Source: Streptomyces violens
GTDB taxonomy: Bacteria > Actinomycetota > Actinomycetes > Streptomycetales > Streptomycetaceae
Direction: 5' to 3'
NCBI RefSeq assembly: GCF_000717745.1
Contig: NZ_JOBH01000001.1
Location: 186,001-250,000, forward strand
DNA length: 64,000 nucleotides
Shown here: piece after piece, positions 47,794 to 58,908 of the stretch
Numbering within the stretch: position 1 is the first letter of the stretch
Layout of the letters: every line of letters starts with the position of its first letter
The notes under the pieces: model-generated
What the model was told of the DNA's origin: nothing
Database searches by the model: none
The model's input: the letters and a program-made list of their open reading frames with translations, nothing else
Translations under genes and position numbers: made by a program

Positions 47794-48778
47794 CCGCCGA
47801 TACCCGCTCCGCCGGGGCGCCGCCGCGGATGAGGGCGGCGCCCAGCGGGGTGAGGGTGTGCAGGACGGCGTTGCCCTGGCGCAGGGTGACCAGCAGTCCG
47901 GCCTCCCGCAGCACGGTCGCGTGCTGGCTCGCGGAGGCCAGCGACACCTCGGCGCGCCGGGCCAGTTCGCTGGTGGTGCAGCCGCCGCCGATGCCCCGCA
48001 GGATCGCGGAGCGGGTGCGGCCGACGAGCTTGCCGAGCGAGCGGCCCGGTGCCGCGGGGGCCGTGGGCCGTGGCGCCTGGTGCTCGACGGGGTAGACCAG
48101 GACCGGCGTGAGCTCCGGGTCGAGCAGGGTGACCGGGGTGCGGCGGCAGAAGAACGACGGGACCAGCAGCAGCCCGCGCCCGTCCAGGTACAGATCGCGG
48201 TCGACCGGGTAATCCGCCTCCAGGACGGGCGGCCGCCAGCGCATCATCGGCGGCAGCGAGCCGAGCAGCCGGTCGGCGCCGCCGTCCAGCAGGGCCCGGC
48301 CGCGCGTCGCCCGGTCCGCTTCGATACGGGCCTGGAGATGCGGCCAGTACGGCGCGATGGCCGCGTCGTGGTAGTGCCGCAGCACGCCGGCCAGCCGGTG
48401 CAGCGGCCGGGTGTCGCCCTGGGCGAGGTCGCGCACCCACGGCTGGGGCGGGCGGCCCTCGGTCAGCCGGGTGAGATCCCGGTGCAGTCGCGGGGCCGGT
48501 GTCGCCTTGAGCGCGGCGAGTGCGTCATCGATTCCGAGCAGTCCCTCGGGGGGCGTCAGGAAATCGGGAAAATATCCCTTGGTTGGGATCAGCGGGGCGA
48601 GATAACGTGTTTCACCATTCAACCGGGAGCGGGTTTCCGTACGCCATTCGTTGAGGGTCGTACCACCCTGCCGGTCGCGCAGCCGGTGAAAACTTAAAAC
48701 GGTCTCCCACAGCACATCAGGGCGTGCGGCAATCCGCACGCGGGCCAGATCCGGTCCACTGAAATGGACGCGCAGCAC
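47771..48778 (-). CDS. ArsR-type winged-helix regulator with large N-terminal domain (DUF5937-like)
   Basis: 335 aa. The C-terminal HTH is LGKLVGRTRSAILRGIGGGCTTSELARRAEVSLASASQHATVLREAGLLVTLRQGNAVLHTLTPLG. The first 230 residues form a domain found in many Streptomyces one-component ArsR-like regulators (FSGPDLARVRIAARPDVLWETVLSFHRLRDR). Start GTG 48778 with GGTGGGG upstream; the frame is open further upstream without motif support. Target unknown. Confidence 0.85.
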   Translation of the reverse strand: MLRVHFSGPDLARVRIAARPDVLWETVLSFHRLRDRQGGTTLNEWRTETRSRLNGETRYLAPLIPTKGYFPDFLTPPEGLLGIDDALAALKATPAPRLHRDLTRLTEGRPPQPWVRDLAQGDTRPLHRLAGVLRHYHDAAIAPYWPHLQARIEADRATRGRALLDGGADRLLGSLPPMMRWRPPVLEADYPVDRDLYLDGRGLLLVPSFFCRRTPVTLLDPELTPVLVYPVEHQAPRPTAPAAPGRSLGKLVGRTRSAILRGIGGGCTTSELARRAEVSLASASQHATVLREAGLLVTLRQGNAVLHTLTPLGAALIRGGAPAERVSAATPGTAP

Positions 48779-49233
48779 CGAAACCCCACCATCGCCATCC
48801 GTTGTCGGCCCCCGAGCACCCGAGTATGCACACGGCCACGCGGGGTCACCACGCCCTTTTGGCCAGTCTTGAAAAGGGTCGCGTCGGAGCCGAACTCCCG
48901 GAATGCTGTTGCTCAATTCGGTGGCGATACGGATGGCACGGATTGCTCGGACCCGTGGGGGGTGACGAGTCATCACCGGCCGTCCCGCTACCCGCCGAAG
49001 GCCGCCGCCCGGGCCGAGCTGGCGGCGGCAGCTCCCGAGGGGGGAGTCCGGAAAAGGCGAGGGCGGCACCTCCGCACAGGTGCCGCCCTCGTTTCAGCGA
49101 GCCGGAGCCGCCCAACGGGCTGAGGGTCGGGGGCCCATACAGCGGCTCCGGTCGTCTGCAGGCCGGGTGACCGGCCGTTGTACCGCCTGCCGACCGGAGT
49201 TTCGTGCACCGGCCGGCAGACGTGCTCAGGGGG
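48779..49233. other. 455-bp gap between the ArsR-type regulator and ppdK
   Basis: Contains the ppdK terminator (49058-49091) and a 10-bp inverted repeat CCGGAGCCGC (49102-49111)/GCGGCTCCGG (49142-49151). No convincing gene seen on either strand. Confidence 0.6.
49058..49091 (-). terminator. intrinsic terminator of ppdK
   Basis: 14-bp perfect stem CGAGGGCGGCACCT (49058-49071)/AGGTGCCGCCCTCG (49078-49091), 6-nt loop, followed on the minus strand by CCTTTTCC (49050s). Confidence 0.92.
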
Positions 49234-51972
<2,739 letters not shown>

Positions 51973-52364
51973 GGGACTGACTCCTCGCGGACGGGCTGCC
52001 CTGACGGCGAGGAACATACCCAGATCGAAGGCGCCTGGGTACGTCCACTCGGTCGACATGCGCCCGTAACCCGGCGTCAGCCAACAGATCGAAAGTCGAG
52101 TGTCCCGACCGCATGCATTCACCTTATGAAGGCATGACTCCGGAAGGTGCGGGCGATCATGGCTGGTTCTGCACGGAGCGCGACGGCTGCCTTGATCATC
52201 TGAACTCAAGAGCCGTGGCACCCAGTGCCAGCTTTGGAGACATAGAACCCCGATGAATCGCTCATCTGAGCGCGACCCTTATCAAGGGTGGCGAGAATCA
52301 CGCGCCGCGAGGCCCGCCGATCCCACGATTCGGACCCGTCGACGGACATGTAACGCCGCTGTCA
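51973..52364. other. 392-bp gap upstream of ppdK
   Basis: Probable ppdK promoter region. Contains CTTGA-N10-TCAAG (52191-52210) and the perfect palindrome CGCTCA-TC-TGAGCG (52259-52272). GC content is visibly lower than in flanking genes. No gene seen. Confidence 0.55.
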
Positions 52365-53096
52365 TCACGCCGCCGCAACCCGCTCCAGGAAGGCGTCCAC
52401 GAGCGCGTACGCCCGCTCCCGCGCCTCGGGAAGCGCCGCCCGCACCTCCTTGACCAGCGCGTCGGGGTCGGCACCGAGCGACTCCGCGACACCCGTGTCA
52501 TCGCCGTCGAACCAGGCCCGCAGCACCCCGGGCGTCAGCTCCGGATGGAACTGCACCCCCAGCGACCGCCCGCAGACGAACGCCTGCGACGCGACCTCGT
52601 TGCGCGCGAGTTCGCGGAGCGGCAGACCGGCGCCGCCCTCGTCCGGCACGGCCTCCGGGAGCAGCCACCGGTCCCCGTGGAACTGGAACCACGGCCCCGG
52701 CCCGACCAGCCCCGGCTCGTCCACCTCGACCTCCGTCCAGCCGAGCTCGAAGCGTGGAGCGCGCTCAATCGAGCCCCCGAGCGAAGCGGCCAGCAGCTGC
52801 CCGCCGAAGCAGATGCCGAGCACGGGTATCCCCAGCCGCCGCGCGTCCCGCAGCAGGTCCAGCTCGGCCCGTATCCACTCATTCATGCGGTTCACCGACC
52901 AGGGCGCGCCGAGCGACAGGATCAGGTCATATTCGGCGACCGCCGGAAATCGGGGCTCGACGTCCGGAGTCGCATACCGCTCGGCGGGGACCACGAGCAG
53001 TTCGTCGAGCGCGTATCCGCGCTGCGCCAGCCGGTCGCCGACATGGCCGGCGGCGGAGAGGTGGTCGTGGGCGATGACCAGGGCGCGCTTCGTCAT
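52365..53096 (-). CDS. class I glutamine amidotransferase (GATase1) protein
   Basis: 243 aa. Nucleophile elbow PVLGICFGGQLLAASLGG, catalytic His and Glu in SLGVQFHPELTPG. Stand-alone GATase1 of the type that hydrolyses gamma-glutamyl amides (relatives of PuuD or GuaA-like). ATG 53096 at the divergent promoter carrying the GTTTGA-TC-TCAAAC palindrome. The C-terminus ends in an Ala-rich helix. Substrate unknown. Confidence 0.88.
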   Translation of the reverse strand: MTKRALVIAHDHLSAAGHVGDRLAQRGYALDELLVVPAERYATPDVEPRFPAVAEYDLILSLGAPWSVNRMNEWIRAELDLLRDARRLGIPVLGICFGGQLLAASLGGSIERAPRFELGWTEVEVDEPGLVGPGPWFQFHGDRWLLPEAVPDEGGAGLPLRELARNEVASQAFVCGRSLGVQFHPELTPGVLRAWFDGDDTGVAESLGADPDALVKEVRAALPEARERAYALVDAFLERVAAA

Positions 53097-53158
53097 GGAG
53101 ACCTCGTTCGGTTCGGTACCTGCGGCCACGCGCCGTTCCGGCGCCGGCCTCTTGTGTC

Positions 53159-53172
53159 GTTTGATCTCAAAC
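53159..53172 (+). promoter_or_regulatory. 14-bp palindrome GTTTGA-TC-TCAAAC
   Basis: Perfect 6-base arms between the divergent GATase1 and LLM genes. Differs in only two positions from the site at 57084 upstream of the amidohydrolase operon. Confidence 0.7.
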
Positions 53173-53223
53173 AATAACGTCGGACGGCATCGGAGAGCCC
53201 TCGTCGACCGACCTGGAGGCACT

Positions 53224-54162
53224 GTGCCGTCCCCCCGCATGCTGCTCGTCCTCAGCGAGAACTGGACCATGACCGGCGGCCGCTGCGACCTGGAAGCCCT
53301 GGTCCGCTGGGCCCGCGAGGCCGAGGACGCGGGCTTTGACTCGGTCATGCTCAGCGAGCACCTCGTCCTCGGCCCCGACTCCGGCGCACTCGGCGTGATG
53401 CCCAACCCCCGCGAGTACGCCCTCCCGGGCAACCAGGACCCGCACACGCCCTGGCCCAACTCGGTCGTCCTGCTCAGCGCGATCGCGGCCGTGACGTCAC
53501 GCCTGCGGCTGGTCGCCGGTGCGATCCTGGCGCCGCTGCGCCACCCGCTCGTACTCGCCAAGGAGCTGGCCACCCTGGACCTGCTCAGCAAGGGGCGGCT
53601 GGTCGTCCTGCCGACGGTGAGCTGGAGCCGGGACGAGTACGCGGCGCTGGACGTCCCGTTCGGGAAGCGCGGCAAGCTGCTCGACGAGCACCTTGAGGCG
53701 TGGGAACGGCTCTGGCGCCCCTCCCCCGCGACGTACGAGGGCGAGCACTACGCCTTCTCCGACGTCTATCTGGAGCCCAAGCCGTACCGGCCCGGCGGCC
53801 CGGAGCTGTGGTTCGGGGGCGGCTCGCTGCACGGTCCGCTGCTGCGGCGCCTGGTCCGGTACGGCCACGGCTTCAACCCGCTGGGCCGGCCGGCCCCCGA
53901 GGAGCTGGAGAAGCTGCGCGCGGCGATGGCGGAGGCCGGGCGCTCGATGGACGAGCTGGAGATGATCGGCGGTACGCGGGCGGTCTTCCCCGGTCCGGAC
54001 GCGGTAGCGGACCTGGGCCGCGCGCTGGAGAGCGTGCCGGAGCAGATGACGCAGGGCTTCGGCACGTTCTGCATCAAGCCGTCGCAGTTCACCGACGACC
54101 CGCAGGACGTCGGCCGCTTCTGCCGCGAGGTGATGCGGCGGGTGGAGCGGCTGACGTCCTGA
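53224..54162 (+). CDS. LLM-class (F420/FMN) flavin-dependent oxidoreductase
   Basis: 312-aa bacterial luciferase-like TIM barrel: ALVRWAREAEDAGFDSVMLSEHLVLG, AVTSRLRLVAGAILAPLRHPLVLAKELATLDLLSKGRLVVLPTVSW, RDEYAALDVPFGKRGKLLDEHLEAW and ELWFGGGSLHGPLLRRLVRYGHGFNPLG. Probably F420-dependent in an actinomycete. GTG 53224 with GGAGG 4 bases upstream; ATG 53239 is a possible alternative. Divergent from GATase1 and likely co-regulated. Confidence 0.88.
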   Translation: MPSPRMLLVLSENWTMTGGRCDLEALVRWAREAEDAGFDSVMLSEHLVLGPDSGALGVMPNPREYALPGNQDPHTPWPNSVVLLSAIAAVTSRLRLVAGAILAPLRHPLVLAKELATLDLLSKGRLVVLPTVSWSRDEYAALDVPFGKRGKLLDEHLEAWERLWRPSPATYEGEHYAFSDVYLEPKPYRPGGPELWFGGGSLHGPLLRRLVRYGHGFNPLGRPAPEELEKLRAAMAEAGRSMDELEMIGGTRAVFPGPDAVADLGRALESVPEQMTQGFGTFCIKPSQFTDDPQDVGRFCREVMRRVERLTS

Positions 54163-54196
54163 GGGGCCGTGTGCTTGTGCTTCGAGCGGCTGCGGC

Positions 54197-54826
54197 TCAG
54201 TGGCCGCGGGCGATCCATTCCTCCAGGTGCGGGGCCTCGTCGCCGATGGTGGTGCTGTCGCCGTGGCCGGTGAACACCTTCGTCTCCGGCGGCAGGGTCA
54301 GCAGCCGCTTCCGGATCGACTCGACGATGGTCGGGAAGTCCGAGAACGACCGCCCGGTCGCGCCGGGGCCGCCCGCGAACAGGGTGTCCCCGGTGAACAC
54401 GGCCCCCAGCGCCGGCGCGTACAGGCACACCGCGCCGGGCGCGTGCCCCGGCGTGTGCAGCACGGTCAGCTCCGTACCGGCGACCGTGAAGACCTGTCCG
54501 TCCTCCAGCTCGCCGTCCGGCAGCCGCTCGGGGTGGGTCAGCTTCCACAGCGGCCAGTCGTCCGGGTGCAGCAGGACCGGGGAGGCGGCCCGGTCCGCGA
54601 GTTCCGGCGCGGCGTCGATGTGGTCGTTGTGCGCGTGCGTGGAGATGATCGCCAGCAGCCGACGGTCCCCGACGGCCTGCAGGATGGCCTCGGCATCGTG
54701 CGCGGCGTCGATGACGACTGCTTCGTTGTCGTCCCCGATGATCCACACGTTGTTGTCGACGTCCCAGGTACCGCCGTCGAGGGAGAACGTCCCGGAGGTG
54801 ACGAGGTGCTCGATGCGTGCCGCCAT
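54197..54826 (-). CDS. metallo-beta-lactamase-fold hydrolase, probable S-formylmycothiol-pathway partner
   Basis: 209 aa with MBL metal motif IISTHAHNDHIDAA (HxHxDH), HTPGHAPGAVCLY, FTGDTLFAGGPG and VFTGHGDSTT. Starts at ATG 54826, overlapping the mscR-like gene stop by one base (TGATG; an in-frame GTG at 54829 precedes it). In actinomycetes this enzyme regularly follows mycothiol-dependent formaldehyde dehydrogenase, where it probably hydrolyses or recycles the thioester. Confidence 0.88.
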   Translation of the reverse strand: MAARIEHLVTSGTFSLDGGTWDVDNNVWIIGDDNEAVVIDAAHDAEAILQAVGDRRLLAIISTHAHNDHIDAAPELADRAASPVLLHPDDWPLWKLTHPERLPDGELEDGQVFTVAGTELTVLHTPGHAPGAVCLYAPALGAVFTGDTLFAGGPGATGRSFSDFPTIVESIRKRLLTLPPETKVFTGHGDSTTIGDEAPHLEEWIARGH

Positions 54827-55911
54827 CACAGCACCACCACCGAGCGAAGCACGTCGCCTTCGTGCATCCGCGCGAACGCCTTCTCCACGTCCCCGATCCC
54901 GATCGTCTCGGTCACGAACGCGCCGAGGTCGATCCGCCCCTGCTGGTGCAGGTCGACGAGCATCGGGAAGTCGCGGGACGGCAGACAGTCGCCGTACCAG
55001 GAGGACTTGAGCGCTCCGCCGCGCCCGAAGACATCCAGCAGCGGCAACTCCAGGTTCATCTCCGGCGTCGGCACGCCGACCAGGACCACCGTCCCGGCCA
55101 GGTCGCGGGCGTAGAACGCCTGCTTGTACGTCTCCGGGCGACCGACCGCCTCGATGACGACATCGGCGCCGAAGCCACCGGTCAGCTCGCGGATCGCCTC
55201 GATCGGGTCCACGGCCTTGGAGTTCACCGTGTGCGTGGCGCCGATCGTCTCGGCGGTCGCCAGCTTCCGGTCGTCGATGTCCACCGCGATGATCTTCGCG
55301 GCGCCCGCCAGCCGGGCTCCGGCGATCGCCGCGTCACCGACGCCACCGCAGCCGATCACGGCGACCGAGTCGCCCCGCCCGACGTTGCCGGTGTTGATCG
55401 CGGCACCGATGCCGGCCATCACACCGCAGCCCAGCAGTCCTGCCACGGCCGGCGAAACGGCCGGATCCACCTTCGTGCACTGCCCCGCCGCCACCAGCGT
55501 CTTCTCCGCGAACGCACCAATACCGAGGGCCGGCGACAGCTCCGTACCGTCCGTCAAGGTCATCTTCTGCTTGGCGTTGTGCGTATCGAAGCAGTACTGC
55601 GGACGCCCCCGCAGACACGCCCGGCACTGCCCGCACACCGCACGCCAGTTGAGGATGACGAAATCGCCGGGCTCGACGTCCGAAACGCCCTCGCCGACCG
55701 ACTCCACGACACCAGCGGCCTCATGCCCCAGCAGGAACGGGAACTCGTCGTTGATCCCGCCCTGCTTGTAATGCAGGTCCGTATGGCACACACCGCACGC
55801 CTGGATCTGCACGACCGCCTCACCGGGACCGGGGTCCGGGATCACGATCGTCTCCACCCGTACCGGCTCGTTCTTCCCCGGTGCGATGACTCCGCGTACT
55901 TCCTGCGCCAT
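54826..55911 (-). CDS. mscR: S-(hydroxymethyl)mycothiol dehydrogenase (zinc alcohol dehydrogenase, class III-like)
   Basis: 361 aa. Catalytic Zn site [13 protein letters not shown] and [14 protein letters not shown]; structural Zn in [18 protein letters not shown] fold [29 protein letters not shown]. The MscR/AdhE2 type, with the typical [18 protein letters not shown] start. Oxidises the formaldehyde adduct of mycothiol (also MSNO reductase activity). ATG 55911 after AAAGG. Confidence 0.93.
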   Translation of the reverse strand: MAQEVRGVIAPGKNEPVRVETIVIPDPGPGEAVVQIQACGVCHTDLHYKQGGINDEFPFLLGHEAAGVVESVGEGVSDVEPGDFVILNWRAVCGQCRACLRGRPQYCFDTHNAKQKMTLTDGTELSPALGIGAFAEKTLVAAGQCTKVDPAVSPAVAGLLGCGVMAGIGAAINTGNVGRGDSVAVIGCGGVGDAAIAGARLAGAAKIIAVDIDDRKLATAETIGATHTVNSKAVDPIEAIRELTGGFGADVVIEAVGRPETYKQAFYARDLAGTVVLVGVPTPEMNLELPLLDVFGRGGALKSSWYGDCLPSRDFPMLVDLHQQGRIDLGAFVTETIGIGDVEKAFARMHEGDVLRSVVVL

Positions 55912-56026
55912 GGGAGCAGCCTTTCGCCACGTCAGTTCGCTGGGACGGGACTCCTGTCCTGCCCGCCCCCGGGACCACCCTCGCGCTCGCGCGGGTACCG
56001 CGTCCAACATCCAGTTCTGATCACAT

Positions 56027-56959
56027 TCATCGCTGACTGTGCTCAATAGAAGGGTGCTCAAGGGAAGCGTGGTGCTCAAGGGAAGGCTGGTGCTCAATGG
56101 AAGCCAGCAGCGCCTGGGCCGCGGGCGAGAGCCGGCCGCTGCGGGGCACGGCGATGCCCACGTTCCACACCGTGTCGGCGGCGAGCGGTACCGAGGCGAG
56201 CCCGCGCGCCTGGTCCTTGTGCGTGACCGGGCGGGGCACCACCGCCACGCCCATCCCCCGCGCCACCAGGTCGAGGAGCGTGTAGACGTCGTTGACCTCC
56301 ATCGCCACCGTGCGGCGCGTGCCCGCGGCGGCGAACAGCGCGTCGGCGGCCCGCCGGGCGCCCCAGTCGCGATGCAGGTCGACGAAGACCTCGCCGGCGA
56401 GCGCTTGAGGAGCGAGCGGGTCGCTGCCGGCGGCGAGCGGATGGTCCGGGCGGCACAGCAGCATCATCGGCTCGGTCGCCACGGGCCGGATGCGCACGCC
56501 CTCCTCATGCCCCTCGTACACGACGAACGCCAGGTCCAGGGCGCCGCGGCGGACCTCCCCCAGCAGGTGCGCCGAGCCGGACTGGACCATGTGGACCTCG
56601 ACGCCCGGGTGGCGTCCGCGCAGGTCGGCCAGGAGCGAGACCGGGTCGACGATGCCCATGCACTGCTCGGTACCGACGGCGAGGGTGCCGGTGAACAGCC
56701 CGCGTACGGCCGCGACCGCCTCCCGCGCCGCCGCCGCACCGGCCAGCGTGCGGCGCGCCTCCACGAGGAAGGCCCGGCCCGCGGCGGTGAGCTGGACGCG
56801 GCGGGTGGTGCGGGCGAAGAGGTCGGCGCCGAGCTCACGCTCCAGAGCGCGTACCGAGGCGGACAGTCCGGACTGGGCGATGTGCAGCCGTTCGGCGGCG
56901 CGCGTGAAGTGCTGTTCCTCGGAGACCGCGACGAAGTGTTCCAGGTGCCTGAGTTCCAC
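56027..56959 (-). CDS. LysR-family transcriptional regulator with repetitive C-terminus
   Basis: 310 aa. [51 protein letters not shown]. Periplasmic-binding-like effector domain to about residue 285. The last 25 residues are a degenerate [12 protein letters not shown]-type hexapeptide array encoded by an 18-bp repeat, an unusual extension. Divergent from the amidohydrolase operon; AGCAC-N5-GTGCT overlapping its start is a typical autoregulatory LysR site. Confidence 0.9.
   Translation of the reverse strand: MELRHLEHFVAVSEEQHFTRAAERLHIAQSGLSASVRALERELGADLFARTTRRVQLTAAGRAFLVEARRTLAGAAAAREAVAAVRGLFTGTLAVGTEQCMGIVDPVSLLADLRGRHPGVEVHMVQSGSAHLLGEVRRGALDLAFVVYEGHEEGVRIRPVATEPMMLLCRPDHPLAAGSDPLAPQALAGEVFVDLHRDWGARRAADALFAAAGTRRTVAMEVNDVYTLLDLVARGMGVAVVPRPVTHKDQARGLASVPLAADTVWNVGIAVPRSGRLSPAAQALLASIEHQPSLEHHASLEHPSIEHSQR
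56040..56108 (-). repeat. 18-bp tandem repeat (about 3.8 units) encoding the LysR C-terminus
   Basis: Plus-strand units start at 56040 (15 bp), 56055, 56073 and 56091, consensus TGCTCAAGGGAAGNNTGG. Encode repeated (S/I)(L/I)EH(H/Q)(A/P). Confidence 0.93.
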
Positions 56960-56962
56960 GAT

Positions 56963-56980
56963 TAAGCACTGTAGGTGCTA
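56963..56980 (-). promoter_or_regulatory. LysR-type site TAAGCAC-TGTA-GGTGCTA
   Basis: 18-bp inverted repeat with 7-base arms, one mismatched pair, core AGCAC-N5-GTGCT, immediately upstream of the LysR ATG (56959). Confidence 0.6.
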
Positions 56981-57083
56981 GGGCCGTATGGCGGAACGGG
57001 TTGCGCATGACGCAGCGTACGACACTCGGCGCCCCACCAAAATCCCCCCGCCCTCTTGCGCCTCCCCCACACTTCCACATTAA

Positions 57084-57097
57084 GTTTGACCCCAAAC
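57084..57097 (+). promoter_or_regulatory. 14-bp palindrome GTTTGA-CC-CCAAAC
   Basis: 44 bases upstream of the amidohydrolase start. Same arms as the site at 53159. Confidence 0.65.
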
Positions 57098-57140
57098 GAC
57101 TAGCCCAGTCAGCTGTCTCCGTCCTTCCTAAGGGGCTGCC

Positions 57141-58871
57141 GTGCCCGATCCCGCCGCTCCCGCCGACCTCACCGCTCCCGCCGATCTCGTCCTGCTCAAC
57201 GGCCACGTCCTCACCCTCGACGCCGCGTTCCGTACGGCCGAGGCGGTCGCCGTGCGCGGCGGCGTCATCGCCGCCACCGGGACCACCGCCGAACTGCGCC
57301 CGCTCATCGGCCCGCGTACGGAGGTCGTCGACCTCGCCGGCGGCACCGTCCTCCCCGGCATCAACGACTCGCACCTCCACGGCTGCGCGTTCGGCGCCAC
57401 CCGCCCGCCGCTCGCCGTCGACGTCTCGACCCCGGCCGTCTCCTCGATCGCGGACATCCGCGCGGCCGTACGCGCCCAGGCGGACCGGCAGCCGCCCGGG
57501 ACCTGGATCTTCGGCAACGGCTGGGACATCGGCTACCTCGACGAGTGCCGCAAGGACCGCGCCCGCACGCCCACCCGCTGGGACCTGGACGAGATATCCC
57601 CCGACCACCCCGTTCTCCTGTACGAGTTCTCCGGGCACACCGCCTGGCTCAACTCCCGCGCCCTGCAGGCGGCGGGCATCACCGAGGACACCGGCGTACC
57701 GCCCGGCGGCGTCATCGAGCGCCGCGCCGACGGCGCCCTCACCGGCATCCTCCGCGAGAGCGCCCAGGAGCTGGTCAACACCGTCATCCCGCCCATGACC
57801 GAGGCGGCGCGCGAGGCCGCGATCCGGGCCGCGATCGACGTCTGCCACACCGAGGGCATCACCAGCTTCACCGAGCCGGGCCTCGGCCCCGGCGGCAAGA
57901 GCCTCTTCCTGGGCTCCGCCGACACCGCCACGCTGGAGGTGTACGCGCGTATGGCACGCGAGGGCGAACTCCGGGCCCGCGTCAGCGTCCTGCTCCTCCC
58001 CCTCGAAATGGGCGGCGCGGCCGCCGACCTCCCCGACCGCCTGGCCGCCCTCGAAGGACTCTGCGCCGGCGCCGACCCCCGCCTCCTCTCCGTCCTCGGC
58101 GTCAAGCTCTTCGCCGACGGGGTACCGCCCAGCCGTACGGCCTGGATGTCCGAGGAGTACGCGAACGGCGGCGGCCACGGCGGCCTCTGCCTGCACGGCC
58201 ACACCGACACCCAGCGCGTCGGCGAACTCAACGCGATCGTCCGGCACGTCCACGCCGCGGGTCACCAACTCGGCGTCCACATCACCGGCGACGCGGGCAT
58301 CGACGCCGTCGTGGACGCCTTCGCCGCCGCCCAGCTCGACCACCCGCGCCCGGACGCCCGCCACTACATCATCCATGGCGACTTCGCGTCCCCCGGCGCC
58401 CTGGCCACCCTCGCGAAGCACGGCTGGGGCGCCAACATGAACCCCGGCGTCAAGGACGCCATCGCCGACCTAATGGACGGCATCGTCGGCCCGGAACGCT
58501 CGGCGTACCAATGGCCCGTACGCAGCGCCGTCGACGCCGGCGTCCCCGTCACCGCCAGCTCCGACGCCCCCATCACCTACCCGAACTGGCGCGCCGGCGT
58601 CTCCTCCATGCTGCTCCGCCGCTCCAAGGCCACCGGCCGCCCCAGCGGCCCCGACCAGTGCGTAGACCTCCAAACGGCCCTCCGCGCCTACACCACCCAC
58701 GCCGCCCACCAGGACTTCGCCGAATCCTGGAAAGGCACCCTCACCCCCGGCAAAGCCGCCGACCTCTGCGTCCTCGCAGGCGACCTCCTCCACACACCCC
58801 CAGAAGACATCCCGTCCCTCCCCATCACCATGACCGTCTTCAACGGCGAAATCGTCCACGACACCCGCTGA
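57141..58871 (+). CDS. YtcJ-type amidohydrolase (amidohydrolase_3)
   Basis: 576 aa. Metal-dependent hydrolase fold with PGINDSHLHGCAFGATRPPLA (HxH), a Lys region LLSVLGVKLFADG, LGVHITGDAG, YIIHGDFAS, VTASSDAPITYPNW (Asp). The end shows GTLTPGKAADLCVLAGDLL. Cleaves an unknown amide or cyclic substrate. GTG 57141 with AAGGGG upstream. First gene of the operon with an ALDH and a peptidase C26, which makes an amine- or amide-catabolic role likely. Confidence 0.9.
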   Translation: MPDPAAPADLTAPADLVLLNGHVLTLDAAFRTAEAVAVRGGVIAATGTTAELRPLIGPRTEVVDLAGGTVLPGINDSHLHGCAFGATRPPLAVDVSTPAVSSIADIRAAVRAQADRQPPGTWIFGNGWDIGYLDECRKDRARTPTRWDLDEISPDHPVLLYEFSGHTAWLNSRALQAAGITEDTGVPPGGVIERRADGALTGILRESAQELVNTVIPPMTEAAREAAIRAAIDVCHTEGITSFTEPGLGPGGKSLFLGSADTATLEVYARMAREGELRARVSVLLLPLEMGGAAADLPDRLAALEGLCAGADPRLLSVLGVKLFADGVPPSRTAWMSEEYANGGGHGGLCLHGHTDTQRVGELNAIVRHVHAAGHQLGVHITGDAGIDAVVDAFAAAQLDHPRPDARHYIIHGDFASPGALATLAKHGWGANMNPGVKDAIADLMDGIVGPERSAYQWPVRSAVDAGVPVTASSDAPITYPNWRAGVSSMLLRRSKATGRPSGPDQCVDLQTALRAYTTHAAHQDFAESWKGTLTPGKAADLCVLAGDLLHTPPEDIPSLPITMTVFNGEIVHDTR

Positions 58872-58908
58872 CCGCCCAGCGGCAGCACCACCAGACAAGG
58901 AGGCCGCA

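Noticed and set aside
49102..49151. 10-bp inverted repeat as an IS end
   Set aside because: No transposase or target duplication nearby; more likely part of the ppdK termination region.
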